Part shown: piece after piece, positions 16,719 through 24,189 of the stretch
Position numbering within the stretch: the first letter of the stretch is position 1
Layout: each line of letters starts with the position of its first letter
Assembly: GCF_012273015.1 (NCBI RefSeq)
Contig: NZ_CP050954.1
Coordinates: 4,132,001 to 4,196,000 of the forward strand
Direction: 5' to 3'
DNA: 64,000 nucleotides
DNA from: Hymenobacter sp. BT18
GTDB lineage: Bacteria > Bacteroidota > Bacteroidia > Cytophagales > Hymenobacteraceae
Made by a program: the position numbers and the translations under genes
The notes under the pieces: model-generated
The model's database searches: none
Told to the model about the DNA's origin: nothing
Seen by the model: the letters and a program-made list of their open reading frames with translations, nothing else

Positions 16719-17483
16719 ATGAAAGGCATCGAATCCATCCTGGACAATAACCGCAAGTGGGTAAAAACCATGCGCGCCTCCGATCCGGACTTTTTTAACC
16801 GCCTGGCTAACGGCCAGAAACCCCGCTACCTGTTCATTGGCTGCTCCGACTCCCGCGTGCCCGGCAGCGCCATCACCGGCACCGGCCCGGGCGAGATGTT
16901 CACGCACCGCAACATCGCTAACATGGTAGTCAACACCGATTTTAACCTGCTTTCGGTTCTGCAGTACGCAGTTGAAGTACTGGGCGTGCAGGATATTATG
17001 GTGGTGGGGCACTACGGCTGCGGCGGCGTGGCCGCGGCGGCCAGCAACAAGCAATACGGCCTGATCGACAACTGGCTGACGAACATCCGCGACGTTATCC
17101 GGGTGCACGAGACCGAGTTGCTGCGTATTTCCGATGAAGATGCCCGGCTGCGCCGCTTGGTAGAGCTGAACGTAGTGGAGCAAGTACGAAACCTGGCTAA
17201 AACCAGCATCATTCAGAACGCCCGCAAGCGAAAAAACCCGCCCCGTCTGCACGGCTTGGTGTACGATATTAAAGAAGGCCTGCTGAAAGACCTACAGGTA
17301 GAAGACGACCTGATCCAGGAGCTCGAGCATATTTACGGCACTAAAACCGATGCCGAGCACGCCCAGGACGAGCATGAGCAGTACGCTGAGCGAGTGTTGG
17401 AAGAGCAGGTGGATAAGCAGCTAACCGACGAAATAGCGGCGGCTATCAAGCCGGCCAACCAGAAAGTGAAAGTCGAGAAATAG
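16719..17483 (+). CDS. can: Beta-class carbonic anhydrase
   Basis: It interconverts CO2 and bicarbonate. The 254-residue protein carries the zinc ligands and catalytic dyad of the beta class: C42 and D44 with R46 in GCSDSRVPG, then H98 and C101 in GHYGCGG. A C-terminal extension of about 40 residues (about 210-254) is rich in Glu, Gln and Lys and is longer than in most family members. The ATG at 16719 (MKGIESILDNNRKW) is the usual family start; an upstream ATG would add 17 residues. The gene follows the SulP transporter, probably in one operon ended by the terminator at 17500-17558. Confidence 0.94.
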   Translation: MKGIESILDNNRKWVKTMRASDPDFFNRLANGQKPRYLFIGCSDSRVPGSAITGTGPGEMFTHRNIANMVVNTDFNLLSVLQYAVEVLGVQDIMVVGHYGCGGVAAAASNKQYGLIDNWLTNIRDVIRVHETELLRISDEDARLRRLVELNVVEQVRNLAKTSIIQNARKRKNPPRLHGLVYDIKEGLLKDLQVEDDLIQELEHIYGTKTDAEHAQDEHEQYAERVLEEQVDKQLTDEIAAAIKPANQKVKVEK

Positions 17484-17499
17484 GAGAAGGAGAGCTCCG

Positions 17500-17558
17500 A
17501 AAAAGCCCTGGCTGATTTTCTACCTGCAACACAGGAAAGAAATCGGCCAGGGCTTTTT
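17500..17558 (+). terminator. Intrinsic terminator after carbonic anhydrase
   Basis: An 18 bp stem (17501-17518 with 17540-17557, one G-U pair) ends in an A-run on the left and a T-run on the right. The 21-base loop can form a small inner CCTG/CAGG helix. Confidence 0.85.
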
Positions 17559-17778
17559 GCTGCAGTTCTGTGTAGCGTCCCCCAAAGACATCCACCCTTG
17601 GCTGCCCGCACTCCTAATATAAGGTTTTAGCAGGCCTGCTGCCGAAAAAGGGGGCAGTAAAGCAGTAAAGAGGAAGACACAAAGAAGGCTTGGCAAGGCC
17701 AATTAACTTAAACTAGCAAGAAGCCGTAGCTTCGCCCACCCGGCTATGTCCGGAGTAGTGGAGCTTCTCTCTTTGTCT

Positions 17779-18570
17779 ATGGCACTTCCAATTTATCAGG
17801 TCGACGCGTTTACGTCCACCATGTTTGCCGGCAATCCGGCCGCTGTTTGCCCTTTGCCCGCCTGGCTGCCTGCCGATACCATGCGCGCCATTGCCGCCGA
17901 GAATAACCTGGCCGAAACAGCTTTCTTCGTGGCCCGGGGTGGGCAGGAGTTCGATATCCGGTGGTTTACGCCGGCCGTGGAAGTAGAGCTCTGCGGCCAC
18001 GCTACTTTGGCCTCAGCCCACGTGCTTTACCAGCACCTAGGGTTTGAGGGCACCGAAATTGTGTTTCATAGCCAGAGTGGCCCCTTGCGCGTGAGCAAGG
18101 CCGAGGGCGGCCGCCTGACCCTAGACTTTCCGGCGCGCCCCCCGCACCCGCTGGCTACCCACCCCGACGGCCTGCTGGATGGCTTACGGGCTACTCCGCT
18201 TCAACTCCTGGCGGGTCCCGATCTGGTGTGCGTATTCAGTACCGAGGCGGAAGTGCGGGCTCTGCAGCCCGACATGGCCTACTTGGTCAAGGTGGAGTAC
18301 CGCGCCGTCATTGCCACGGCCCCGGGCTCAGATGGAGTGGACTTCGTGTCGCGCTTTTTTGGTCCCCGCGTGGGCGTGCCCGAAGACCCCGTGACGGGGT
18401 CGGCGCATATCACGCTGGTGCCCTACTGGGCCGCCCGCCTCGGCAAAGCCCACCTGCACGCCCGCCAGGTTTCGGCCCGCAGCGGTGACCTGTGGTGCGA
18501 GCTGCGCGGGGACCGGGTGCTGATGAGCGGCCACGCCGTCACGTATCTGCGTGGGGAAATAGAAGTGTAG
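17779..18570 (+). CDS. PhzF-family isomerase-like protein
   Basis: The 263-residue protein has the duplicated diaminopimelate-epimerase fold of the PhzF family. Signature stretches are YQVDAFTSTMFAGNPAAVC, NLAETAFF with the general-base Glu, ELCGHATLASAHVL, and EDPVTGSAHITLVPYW in the second half. Members isomerise diverse small acids; the substrate cannot be read from sequence. The ATG at 17779 matches homologues; an ATG 33 bases upstream at 17746, 12 bases after a near-match -7 box (TAGCTTCG, 17727-17734), is an alternative. It heads a tight gene run: the next ATG is 9 bases away. Confidence 0.9.
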   Translation: MALPIYQVDAFTSTMFAGNPAAVCPLPAWLPADTMRAIAAENNLAETAFFVARGGQEFDIRWFTPAVEVELCGHATLASAHVLYQHLGFEGTEIVFHSQSGPLRVSKAEGGRLTLDFPARPPHPLATHPDGLLDGLRATPLQLLAGPDLVCVFSTEAEVRALQPDMAYLVKVEYRAVIATAPGSDGVDFVSRFFGPRVGVPEDPVTGSAHITLVPYWAARLGKAHLHARQVSARSGDLWCELRGDRVLMSGHAVTYLRGEIEV

Positions 18571-18579
18571 CTGCAGGGA

Positions 18580-18969
18580 ATGAAGCGAAAGGAGCAGTGG
18601 CGGCGCGGGCTTAGGTACAGTATAGCGGCGGTATGGCTGGTGAATGGGTTGCTGTGCAAGGTGATGAACCTAGTGCCACGTCACGAGGCTATTGTAAGCC
18701 GGATTTTAGGTGCTACATATGCTACGCCTATCACCAAGCTAATCGGCGTGGCCGAAATTGGCATGGCCATTTGGGTGCTTAGTAAGCGCTGGATAAAGCT
18801 GAATACTGCTACTCAGATAGCACTGGTGCTGACCATGAACCTGCTGGAGTATTTTCTGGCAGCCGACTTACTGCTTTGGCACAGCTGGAATCTGGTTTTT
18901 GCGGGCTTATTTGCGTTATCGCTGTACTACTACGGCTTTGGGCTATCGACTGGGGTACATACAGATTAA
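18580..18969 (+). CDS. DoxX-like integral membrane protein
   Basis: The 129-residue protein has four hydrophobic segments (about 13-30, 50-68, 78-98, 103-122). The stretch VNGLLCKVMNLVPRHEAIVSRILG matches the DoxX-like family (PF13781 type), where a Lys and a 'PRH' motif precede the second helix. It lies 9 bases after the PhzF gene and 5 bases before the DUF2071 frame. In this phylum DoxX-like and DUF2071 genes are often neighbours. Function unknown. Confidence 0.8.
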   Translation: MKRKEQWRRGLRYSIAAVWLVNGLLCKVMNLVPRHEAIVSRILGATYATPITKLIGVAEIGMAIWVLSKRWIKLNTATQIALVLTMNLLEYFLAADLLLWHSWNLVFAGLFALSLYYYGFGLSTGVHTD

Positions 18970-18974
18970 GGTAA

Positions 18975-19686
18975 ATGGCTACGAAACTTAGGCATCATCC
19001 TTTCGCTGTGGAGGCACTGCTGGCCCGAACGACGGTGCTGACCTATGCAGCTCCCGCCGCCGAGTTACAGCGGTTGCTGCCGGCGTGTCTCACGCCCGAT
19101 GCGCTGGACGGCACGTGGGGCTTTGTAGCGGCCGCATTGGTACAAACTCATAACCTGCGACCAAAAGGCTTGCCTGCTTGGTTGGGCCAAAGCTTTTTTC
19201 TGATCGGGTACCGGGTATTTGTGCGCTATACTACGCCCGCTGGTAGGCGGCTACGCGGCCTGTATATTCTCAAATCAGAAACGGATAAGCGGCAAATGCA
19301 GTGGTTGGGCAATCTGTTTACGTCTTACCGTTACAGCGCCATTGACCTTGCGTACACGGCCACGGAAACCTCACTAGAGTTTATTTCGCGACGAGCAGAT
19401 GTAGCCATTCAAGTAAGCCTGCTGCCGGAGGAGGTAGGGCTGCCAGCTACGTCTCCGTTCGGGAGCTGGCAGCAAGCCCGACGGTTTGCCGGCCCTTTGC
19501 CATTTACCTTTCATTGTGGAAGGTGTACGAGAGGCATGGCAGCCAAGACCCGTACAAGTGGAGCACGCGCGCGTGGGTTTTCTGACCCAGCTGCCCGTAA
19601 GTGAGTTGCGCCTGGCCAGCGCGTTTACGATGGAAAATATTCCTTACAGCTGGAAAAAAGGCCGGTCCGAACAATGGCGCGCATAA
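18975..19686 (+). pseudogene. DUF2071 (YqjF-like) gene interrupted by a frameshift
   Basis: The first frame (18975 onward) encodes about 178 residues of a DUF2071 protein and contains ARRFAGPLPFTF. The family's continuation, VEGVREAWQPRPVQVEHARV and then MENIPYSWKKGR, is in the next frame and ends at the TAA 19684-19686. The frames join at about 19509-19513, where one extra base follows the PFTF codons and roughly eight residues expected in homologues seem to be missing. The first frame otherwise runs into a non-homologous tail stopping at 19604. It is either a true frameshift with small deletion or a sequencing error. The end overlaps the next gene by 13 bases. Confidence 0.78.
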
Positions 19687-20435
19687 GAAAGCCAGCCGAG
19701 GGCGTCTGGAATATCGTTCGGTTCAATTGGCAATTCTACGCCTTAGCTGCTGGTGCCCTCTGCTTGCTGTTGGTGGCAGCCAGCTTGTATTTGGGCGTTC
19801 GGGCCTATGTTTTCGCGCTGGCAATGCTGCTCAGTATGCCGGTGGTGATTTCGCTGTTGGTATCTTACTACGTTTACGACTATTCCGGTTTATATTCCTT
19901 TGACTGGCTGACGATAGAGCAGCCTGCTACACCAGCAACTATCGTAAACATTCACGCCGGGTTTGATGAAACCAGCCACTTACTGCGCGAAAAATTCCCA
20001 CTAGCAAACTTGCGTGTTTTCGACTTCTACGACCCGGCGCTGCACACCGAACTGTCCATCCGGCGGGCCCGTGTGGCGTGCGCGCCATTTCCCGGGACGG
20101 AGTCCGTCCAGCCGCACGCGCTGCCCCTGACACGAGCCTCTGCCGATTGGGTATTTGTTTTATTATCGGCCCATGAAATTCGGCAGCCAGTTCAACGGGT
20201 GGCTTTTCTCAAGGAATTGCGGCGTGTTCTTCAGCCCCAAGGGAAGTTGATTGTGGTGGAGCACTTGCGCGACCCGGCAAACTTTATGGCCTACACCATC
20301 GGGTTTCTGCATTTTTACTCTCGCACTACTTGGTTGAATGCATTTCAACAGGCGCGCTTTCAACTGCTTCAGGAAAAGAAAATAACACCGTTCGTTTCGG
20401 CCTTTACCTTGCAAGCTGATGGAACTGCAGCTTAG
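19674..20435 (+). CDS. Membrane-anchored class I SAM-dependent methyltransferase-like protein
   Basis: The protein has 253 residues. Two N-terminal membrane segments (about 20-40 and 43-66) precede a Rossmann-like methyltransferase domain (about 85-235). Motif I is degenerate: VNIHAGFDETS stands where VLDxGxGxG is normal. Later elements are recognisable: FDFYDPALHTE (acidic end of strand 2), ADWVFVLLSAHEI (motif IV region), LKELRRVLQPQGKLIVVEHL (post-motif region). It overlaps the DUF2071 frame by 13 bases and the next gene by 17, so the run is translationally coupled. It may be an active enzyme with an unusual SAM site or a pseudo-methyltransferase. Confidence 0.75.
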   Translation: MARIRKPAEGVWNIVRFNWQFYALAAGALCLLLVAASLYLGVRAYVFALAMLLSMPVVISLLVSYYVYDYSGLYSFDWLTIEQPATPATIVNIHAGFDETSHLLREKFPLANLRVFDFYDPALHTELSIRRARVACAPFPGTESVQPHALPLTRASADWVFVLLSAHEIRQPVQRVAFLKELRRVLQPQGKLIVVEHLRDPANFMAYTIGFLHFYSRTTWLNAFQQARFQLLQEKKITPFVSAFTLQADGTAA

Positions 20436-20814
20436 AATCATTGGGGCTTCGCTGGTATTACTGGCGATGCTTCACGCTGGCTTTCCCCGCTACTTCAACT
20501 GGGCGGGTGAGCTGAAACCGTTGAGCTTAATCAACCGGCAGATGATGTATGTGCATACGCTCTTTATTGCCTTGGTAGTCCTGCTAATGGGGCTCTTATG
20601 CATAAGCTGCGCTCCGGACCTCCTTCATACTCGTCTGGGGCACGGCGTAGCGCTAGGCTTGGGCGTTTTCTGGCTGGTTCGTCTGGTTGTGCAGTTTTTC
20701 GGTTATTCCGCAGAGTTGTGGCGTGGCAAGCGGTTTGAAACCACCGTTCACGTGGTGTTTTCGTTGCTCTGGCTGTACCTGACCAGTTTTTTCTTTCTGG
20801 TTTATTGGCAGTAG
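20419..20814 (+). CDS. Four-helix integral membrane protein, function unknown
   Basis: The 131-residue protein has four predicted membrane helices (about 5-20, 43-65, 74-95, 108-129). Between the first two is PRYFNWAGELKPLSLINRQMM, a motif seen in small uncharacterised Bacteroidota proteins. The start overlaps the methyltransferase end by 17 bases, so the pair is likely cotranslated. RuvC is convergent 30 bases downstream. Confidence 0.7.
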   Translation: MELQLRIIGASLVLLAMLHAGFPRYFNWAGELKPLSLINRQMMYVHTLFIALVVLLMGLLCISCAPDLLHTRLGHGVALGLGVFWLVRLVVQFFGYSAELWRGKRFETTVHVVFSLLWLYLTSFFFLVYWQ

Positions 20815-20844
20815 TGCATACTGCAGGTAGCGCGGAGTTATCGT

Positions 20845-21483
20845 CTACGCAGCGGGCTTCTTGCGGGCGGCGGCCAGTTTTTTACCGGCCACCGGGGCCG
20901 CGAGCTTGTCGGGATTATCGGCCAGGAACTTGCCCCAGCTTTTACCGCCGGCCTTCACGTTGTTGCCTTTCTGGTAGTGGTGGCAGAGGGCCACGCCCAG
21001 GGCATCGGTAGCATCCAGAAACTTAGAGGCCTCTTCAATGGGCGGCAGCCGCAGCGTTTGGCGCAGCATGTGGGCCACCTGCTCTTTGGTGGCATTGCCC
21101 GAGCCCGTTACGGCCTGCTTGACCTTGGTGGGGGCATACTCCACGTACGGAATCTGGCGTGACAGGCAGGCGGCAATGGCCACGCCCTGGGCCCGACCCA
21201 GCTTGAGCATACTCTGCACGTTTACGCCAAAGAACGGCGCTTCAATGGCCAGCTCATCGGGCAGAAACTCGTCGATCAGCTCCAGCATTCGCTCAAAAAT
21301 CCGCTTGAGCTTGAGGGCGTGGTTGCTGCCGATCTTCTTCATGTCGATGACGTCGTAGCGCAGCACGGTTACCTGCTGGCCGCGCACTTCAATCACGGCG
21401 TAGCCCATAATCTGGGTGCCGGGGTCTACGCCCATGATGACTTTGGGCAGGAGCTCAGAAGCAGAGGCAAGGGGCAGAATCAT
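20845..21483 (-). CDS. ruvC: Holliday junction resolvase RuvC
   Basis: RuvC cuts Holliday junctions moved by RuvAB. The 212-residue protein carries the four acidic residues of the RNase H-like active site: D20 in MGVDPGT, E81 in AIEAPFFG, and D157 and D160 in DATDALG. It is longer than E. coli RuvC because of a Lys/Ala/Pro-rich tail of about 35 residues (from about 175), which may bind DNA. The ATG at 21483 adds 16 residues before the usual MGVDPG start; the internal ATG at 21435 would give a more standard N-terminus. The gene is divergent from the membrane-protein gene starting at 21575. Confidence 0.95.
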   Translation of the reverse strand: MILPLASASELLPKVIMGVDPGTQIMGYAVIEVRGQQVTVLRYDVIDMKKIGSNHALKLKRIFERMLELIDEFLPDELAIEAPFFGVNVQSMLKLGRAQGVAIAACLSRQIPYVEYAPTKVKQAVTGSGNATKEQVAHMLRQTLRLPPIEEASKFLDATDALGVALCHHYQKGNNVKAGGKSWGKFLADNPDKLAAPVAGKKLAAARKKPAA

Positions 21484-21574
21484 AGGGAAAACAAGGGAGA
21501 GGCACCGCTATCTGGCGCGTTGTTGCGGCCGGCTGGATAACTTGCCAACTCAGTATAGGAAATTCGCCGCCATT

Positions 21575-22606
21575 TTGCCCCCCGACCACCTACAAAACTA
21601 CGCACGAAAGCCCGAAGAACCCACAAGTCGCCGACGCGTCTGGGTAATCCTGGGCAAGCTGCTCATTACCGGGCTCACGCTGGCCTTGCTGTACCACTCC
21701 GTGGTGGCCGATGCGGCTACGGCCGCGGCCTGGCGCCAGCTGCTGCAGTCGGCCCTGACGGGGGAGGGGAGGGCACCCGTGCTGGCGGCTCTGGCCCTGG
21801 TTCCCGTCAACTGGGGGCTGGAGGCCTGGAAGTGGTGGCGGCTGGCCCGGCACCTTGAACCCGTGTCGTTCCGGCGGGCATTCCGGGCAGTGTTGGTTGG
21901 CCTTACGCTGGGCTTTGTCACGCCCAACCGGGTGGGCGACTACGCCGGCCGCATCATCGAGCTCAAAAGCCGTCGGCTTGATGCCCTGGGCGCCGTATTT
22001 CTGGGGCGCTACTGCCAGCTGGTTGCCACCGTGGTGGCTGGCTCGCTGGGGCTGCTGTACTTCCTGTTCACGTTCTACCTGCCTGGTTTTCCGGCTACCA
22101 AGCTGGGCCTGGTAGTGGCAGCCTTGTTTCTGAATCTGGCCGTGCTCGTACCGCTGTACCGGAGCCGACTGTTGCTGTCCCTGTTCACCATAGTGCGGCC
22201 TTTGCGGCGCTTCCGCCGCTACGTGGCCGTGATGCCCACGTACCCGGCGCGTCTGCTGTCGGCGGTGCTGGCCGGGGCCGGCCTCCGCTACGCCGTGTTC
22301 TGCCTGCAGTTTGGCCTGCTACTTTACGCGTATGGTGCCCGGCCTGCGGTAGGCCCCGCGCTGGCGGCCATTGCCGGCACGTTGCTGCTGAAGTCTTTGG
22401 TGCCCTCGCTCAATGCCCTGGCCGATGTGGGGGTGCGGGAGTTATCGGCCACGCATTTGTTTGGGCTGTTGGGCGAGCCGGTGCTGCCAGTGCTCAGCGC
22501 CAGCCTGAGTTTGTGGGTTATCAATATTGCCTTGCCCAGTGCCGCGGGGCTGCTGTTTGTAATGCGCCTGAAGGTTTTTCGCAAGCGTAAACCGACTACC
22601 TCATGA
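21575..22606 (+). CDS. Lysylphosphatidylglycerol synthase TM-region / UPF0104 family protein
   Basis: This 343-residue protein has eight or nine hydrophobic segments and belongs to the family named after the membrane half of MprF (flippase-like). Typical stretches are VNWGLEAWKWWRLARHLEP, TLGFVTPNRVGDYAGRI and SLVPSLNALADVGVRE. It lacks the synthase domain, so it probably translocates lipids or lipid-linked sugars. There is no ATG near the N-terminus: the best start is TTG at 21575 (LPPDHLQNYARKPEEP), as the frame farther upstream overlaps the RuvC coding strand. It overlaps the following glycosyltransferase by 4 bases, indicating coupling. Confidence 0.85.
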   Translation: MPPDHLQNYARKPEEPTSRRRVWVILGKLLITGLTLALLYHSVVADAATAAAWRQLLQSALTGEGRAPVLAALALVPVNWGLEAWKWWRLARHLEPVSFRRAFRAVLVGLTLGFVTPNRVGDYAGRIIELKSRRLDALGAVFLGRYCQLVATVVAGSLGLLYFLFTFYLPGFPATKLGLVVAALFLNLAVLVPLYRSRLLLSLFTIVRPLRRFRRYVAVMPTYPARLLSAVLAGAGLRYAVFCLQFGLLLYAYGARPAVGPALAAIAGTLLLKSLVPSLNALADVGVRELSATHLFGLLGEPVLPVLSASLSLWVINIALPSAAGLLFVMRLKVFRKRKPTTS

Positions 22607-23745
22607 TGAGCCTGCTCACGATGCTGGGGGTGGGGGTGGCTGCCGCTTATTTGGAGCAAATGGTCCGCTTCCGGCGGGCCTGGCAGCGCCTGTCAGTTAG
22701 CAGTGCCGTCCCGCCCGCAGCAGCCAGCGCGGCCCCGGCTTTTTCCGTGCTCATAGCAGCCCGCAACGAAGCCGAGAACCTGCCTAAGCTGATTGCCGAC
22801 CTAGCCCAGCAGCACCCAGTGCCCGGAGGATTCGAGGTGCTGATTGTGGACGACCACTCCACCGATGCCACGGCAGCCCTGGTAACGCAGGCAGCGGCTA
22901 CCGTGCCGTTTTCGCTGCGCTTACTGCGCCTAGCCGACGACCTCGCCAAGCCTTCCGGCAAGAAGGCCGCCATTACGGCTGCCATTGCGGCTGCTCAGGC
23001 TCCCTGGTTGCTGCTCACTGATGCCGACTGCCGCGTTTCGCCCGGCTGGGTAAGTGCCTTTTCCACCGAAGCCCGGCCCGAGGTGCAGTTTATCAGCGGG
23101 CCGGTGCTGCTTACCGGGGCTGGCTGGCTGGCTACGCTGCAAGGGCTGGAGCTGGCCGGGCTGGTTGGTGTAGGCGCTGCTTCCATCCAGCTGAATGCGC
23201 CCACCATGTGCAACGGGGCGAATCTGGCGTACCGGCGGGGCGCTTTCGAGGCTGTGCGGGGCTTTGCCGGCAACGAAGCCATTGCTAGCGGCGACGACGA
23301 GTTTCTGCTCCACAAGCTGCACCAGCAGTTTCCGGCCGGCATCCGGTTTCTCAAAACGCCCGAGGCCATTGTCCGGACAGCGGCGCAGCCTACGTTGCTG
23401 GACCTGCTGCGGCAGCGGGTGCGCTGGGCTAGCAAGTGGAAGCACTACCAAACGGCCGCGCCCCAGCATTTGGCCGTGGTGGTACTGCTGGCTAATCTGC
23501 TTTACCCGCTGGGGGCCTTACAATGGTGGTGGCGCCCACAGGATGGCCTCTGGATTCTGGGTGCGTGGTTGCTTAAGCTGCTGGGCGACGTTGTGTTTCT
23601 GAGCCCGGTGCTGCGGTTTCTGGGCCGACCCCGGTGGCTGAGGTGGGTGCCGGCGCTGCAGCTGGCCTACGGGCCCTACGCCTTACTGGTGGGGTTGTTG
23701 GGGTTGCGCGGGGGCTACGAGTGGAAAGGGCGGGAGGTGAAGTAA
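22603..23745 (+). CDS. Membrane-anchored family 2 glycosyltransferase
   Basis: The 380-residue protein has an N-terminal helix, a GT-A catalytic domain (about 45-270) and two or three C-terminal membrane helices. The domain shows FSVLIAARNEAENLPKL, the nucleotide-binding DDHSTDA, the DAD motif in LLLTDADCRVSP, the acceptor-base region SGDDEFLLHKL, and QRVRWASKW as the QxxRW-like element. It most likely transfers a sugar to a lipid or a growing glycan at the inner membrane. It overlaps the flippase-like gene by 4 bases (ATGA), suggesting one glycolipid unit made and moved by the pair. Confidence 0.9.
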   Translation: MMSLLTMLGVGVAAAYLEQMVRFRRAWQRLSVSSAVPPAAASAAPAFSVLIAARNEAENLPKLIADLAQQHPVPGGFEVLIVDDHSTDATAALVTQAAATVPFSLRLLRLADDLAKPSGKKAAITAAIAAAQAPWLLLTDADCRVSPGWVSAFSTEARPEVQFISGPVLLTGAGWLATLQGLELAGLVGVGAASIQLNAPTMCNGANLAYRRGAFEAVRGFAGNEAIASGDDEFLLHKLHQQFPAGIRFLKTPEAIVRTAAQPTLLDLLRQRVRWASKWKHYQTAAPQHLAVVVLLANLLYPLGALQWWWRPQDGLWILGAWLLKLLGDVVFLSPVLRFLGRPRWLRWVPALQLAYGPYALLVGLLGLRGGYEWKGREVK

Positions 23746-23787
23746 ACGCACTAACTCAGGCGCTTTTTTCTGTTTCAGAAGAATTTT

Positions 23788-23868
23788 AGGGAGCAGCCCG
23801 GTTACTAGCTAGGCCGCCGCGAGGAGAAACTGTCCTCGCCGAAGTCGGCCCAGGCATAGCTGCTCCCT
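23788..23868. other. Nested stem-loop region between two operons
   Basis: An outer 9 bp stem (23788-23796 with 23860-23868) encloses a GGCCG/CGGCC helix and an inner 7 bp hairpin (23819-23825 with 23833-23839). It lies after the glycosyltransferase and ends about 30 bases before a -7 promoter box. It has no T-run. It may be a non-canonical terminator or another structured element. Confidence 0.5.
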
Positions 23869-23899
23869 TATCTTGGCAGTGAATGACCGCCCAGTGCCC

Positions 23900-23907
23900 T
23901 ATCTTTG
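23900..23907 (+). promoter_or_regulatory. TAnnTTTG promoter box
   Basis: TATCTTTG is an exact -7 element, 22 bases before the GTG start at 23930. A TTG at 23873-23875 could be part of the -33 element. Confidence 0.6.
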
Positions 23908-23929
23908 TTTTCGCCCTTGCCTTCCTGCC

Positions 23930-24187
23930 GTGACTGACGCCGAATTCGACCTGCTCGACGAACTGTACTTCGTTTCCTCCTTCAACGACCTGGCCCAACG
24001 CACTGCCCTGCCCCCCGCGGAGCTTGATAAACAGCTGCGTAACCTGCTGGAGCAGGGCCTCGTGCGCCTCTACTGGCCCGATGCCGACACGGAACTGGCC
24101 TTCGAACCATCGTCGTTCGGCGCTATCAGCCGCGACTCCTTCTACCTGGCCTCCAAGGAAGGCTTGCTGCAACATAATACCCGGTAA
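23930..24187 (+). CDS. Small winged-helix-like protein upstream of ABC permease
   Basis: This 85-residue protein is predicted to be mostly helical and resembles a small winged-helix domain: an acidic first helix (TDAEFDLLDELYFVSS), a turn helix (FNDLAQRTALPPAELDKQLRNLLEQGL) like an MarR/ArsR recognition unit, and a strand pair (VRLYWPDADTELAFEP). The GTG at 23930 is chosen because it is the first in-frame start after the promoter box. The ABC permease starts 2 bases after its stop. It may regulate or partner with the permease; no experimental family name is known to me. Confidence 0.72.
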   Translation: MTDAEFDLLDELYFVSSFNDLAQRTALPPAELDKQLRNLLEQGLVRLYWPDADTELAFEPSSFGAISRDSFYLASKEGLLQHNTR

Positions 24188-24189
24188 GG

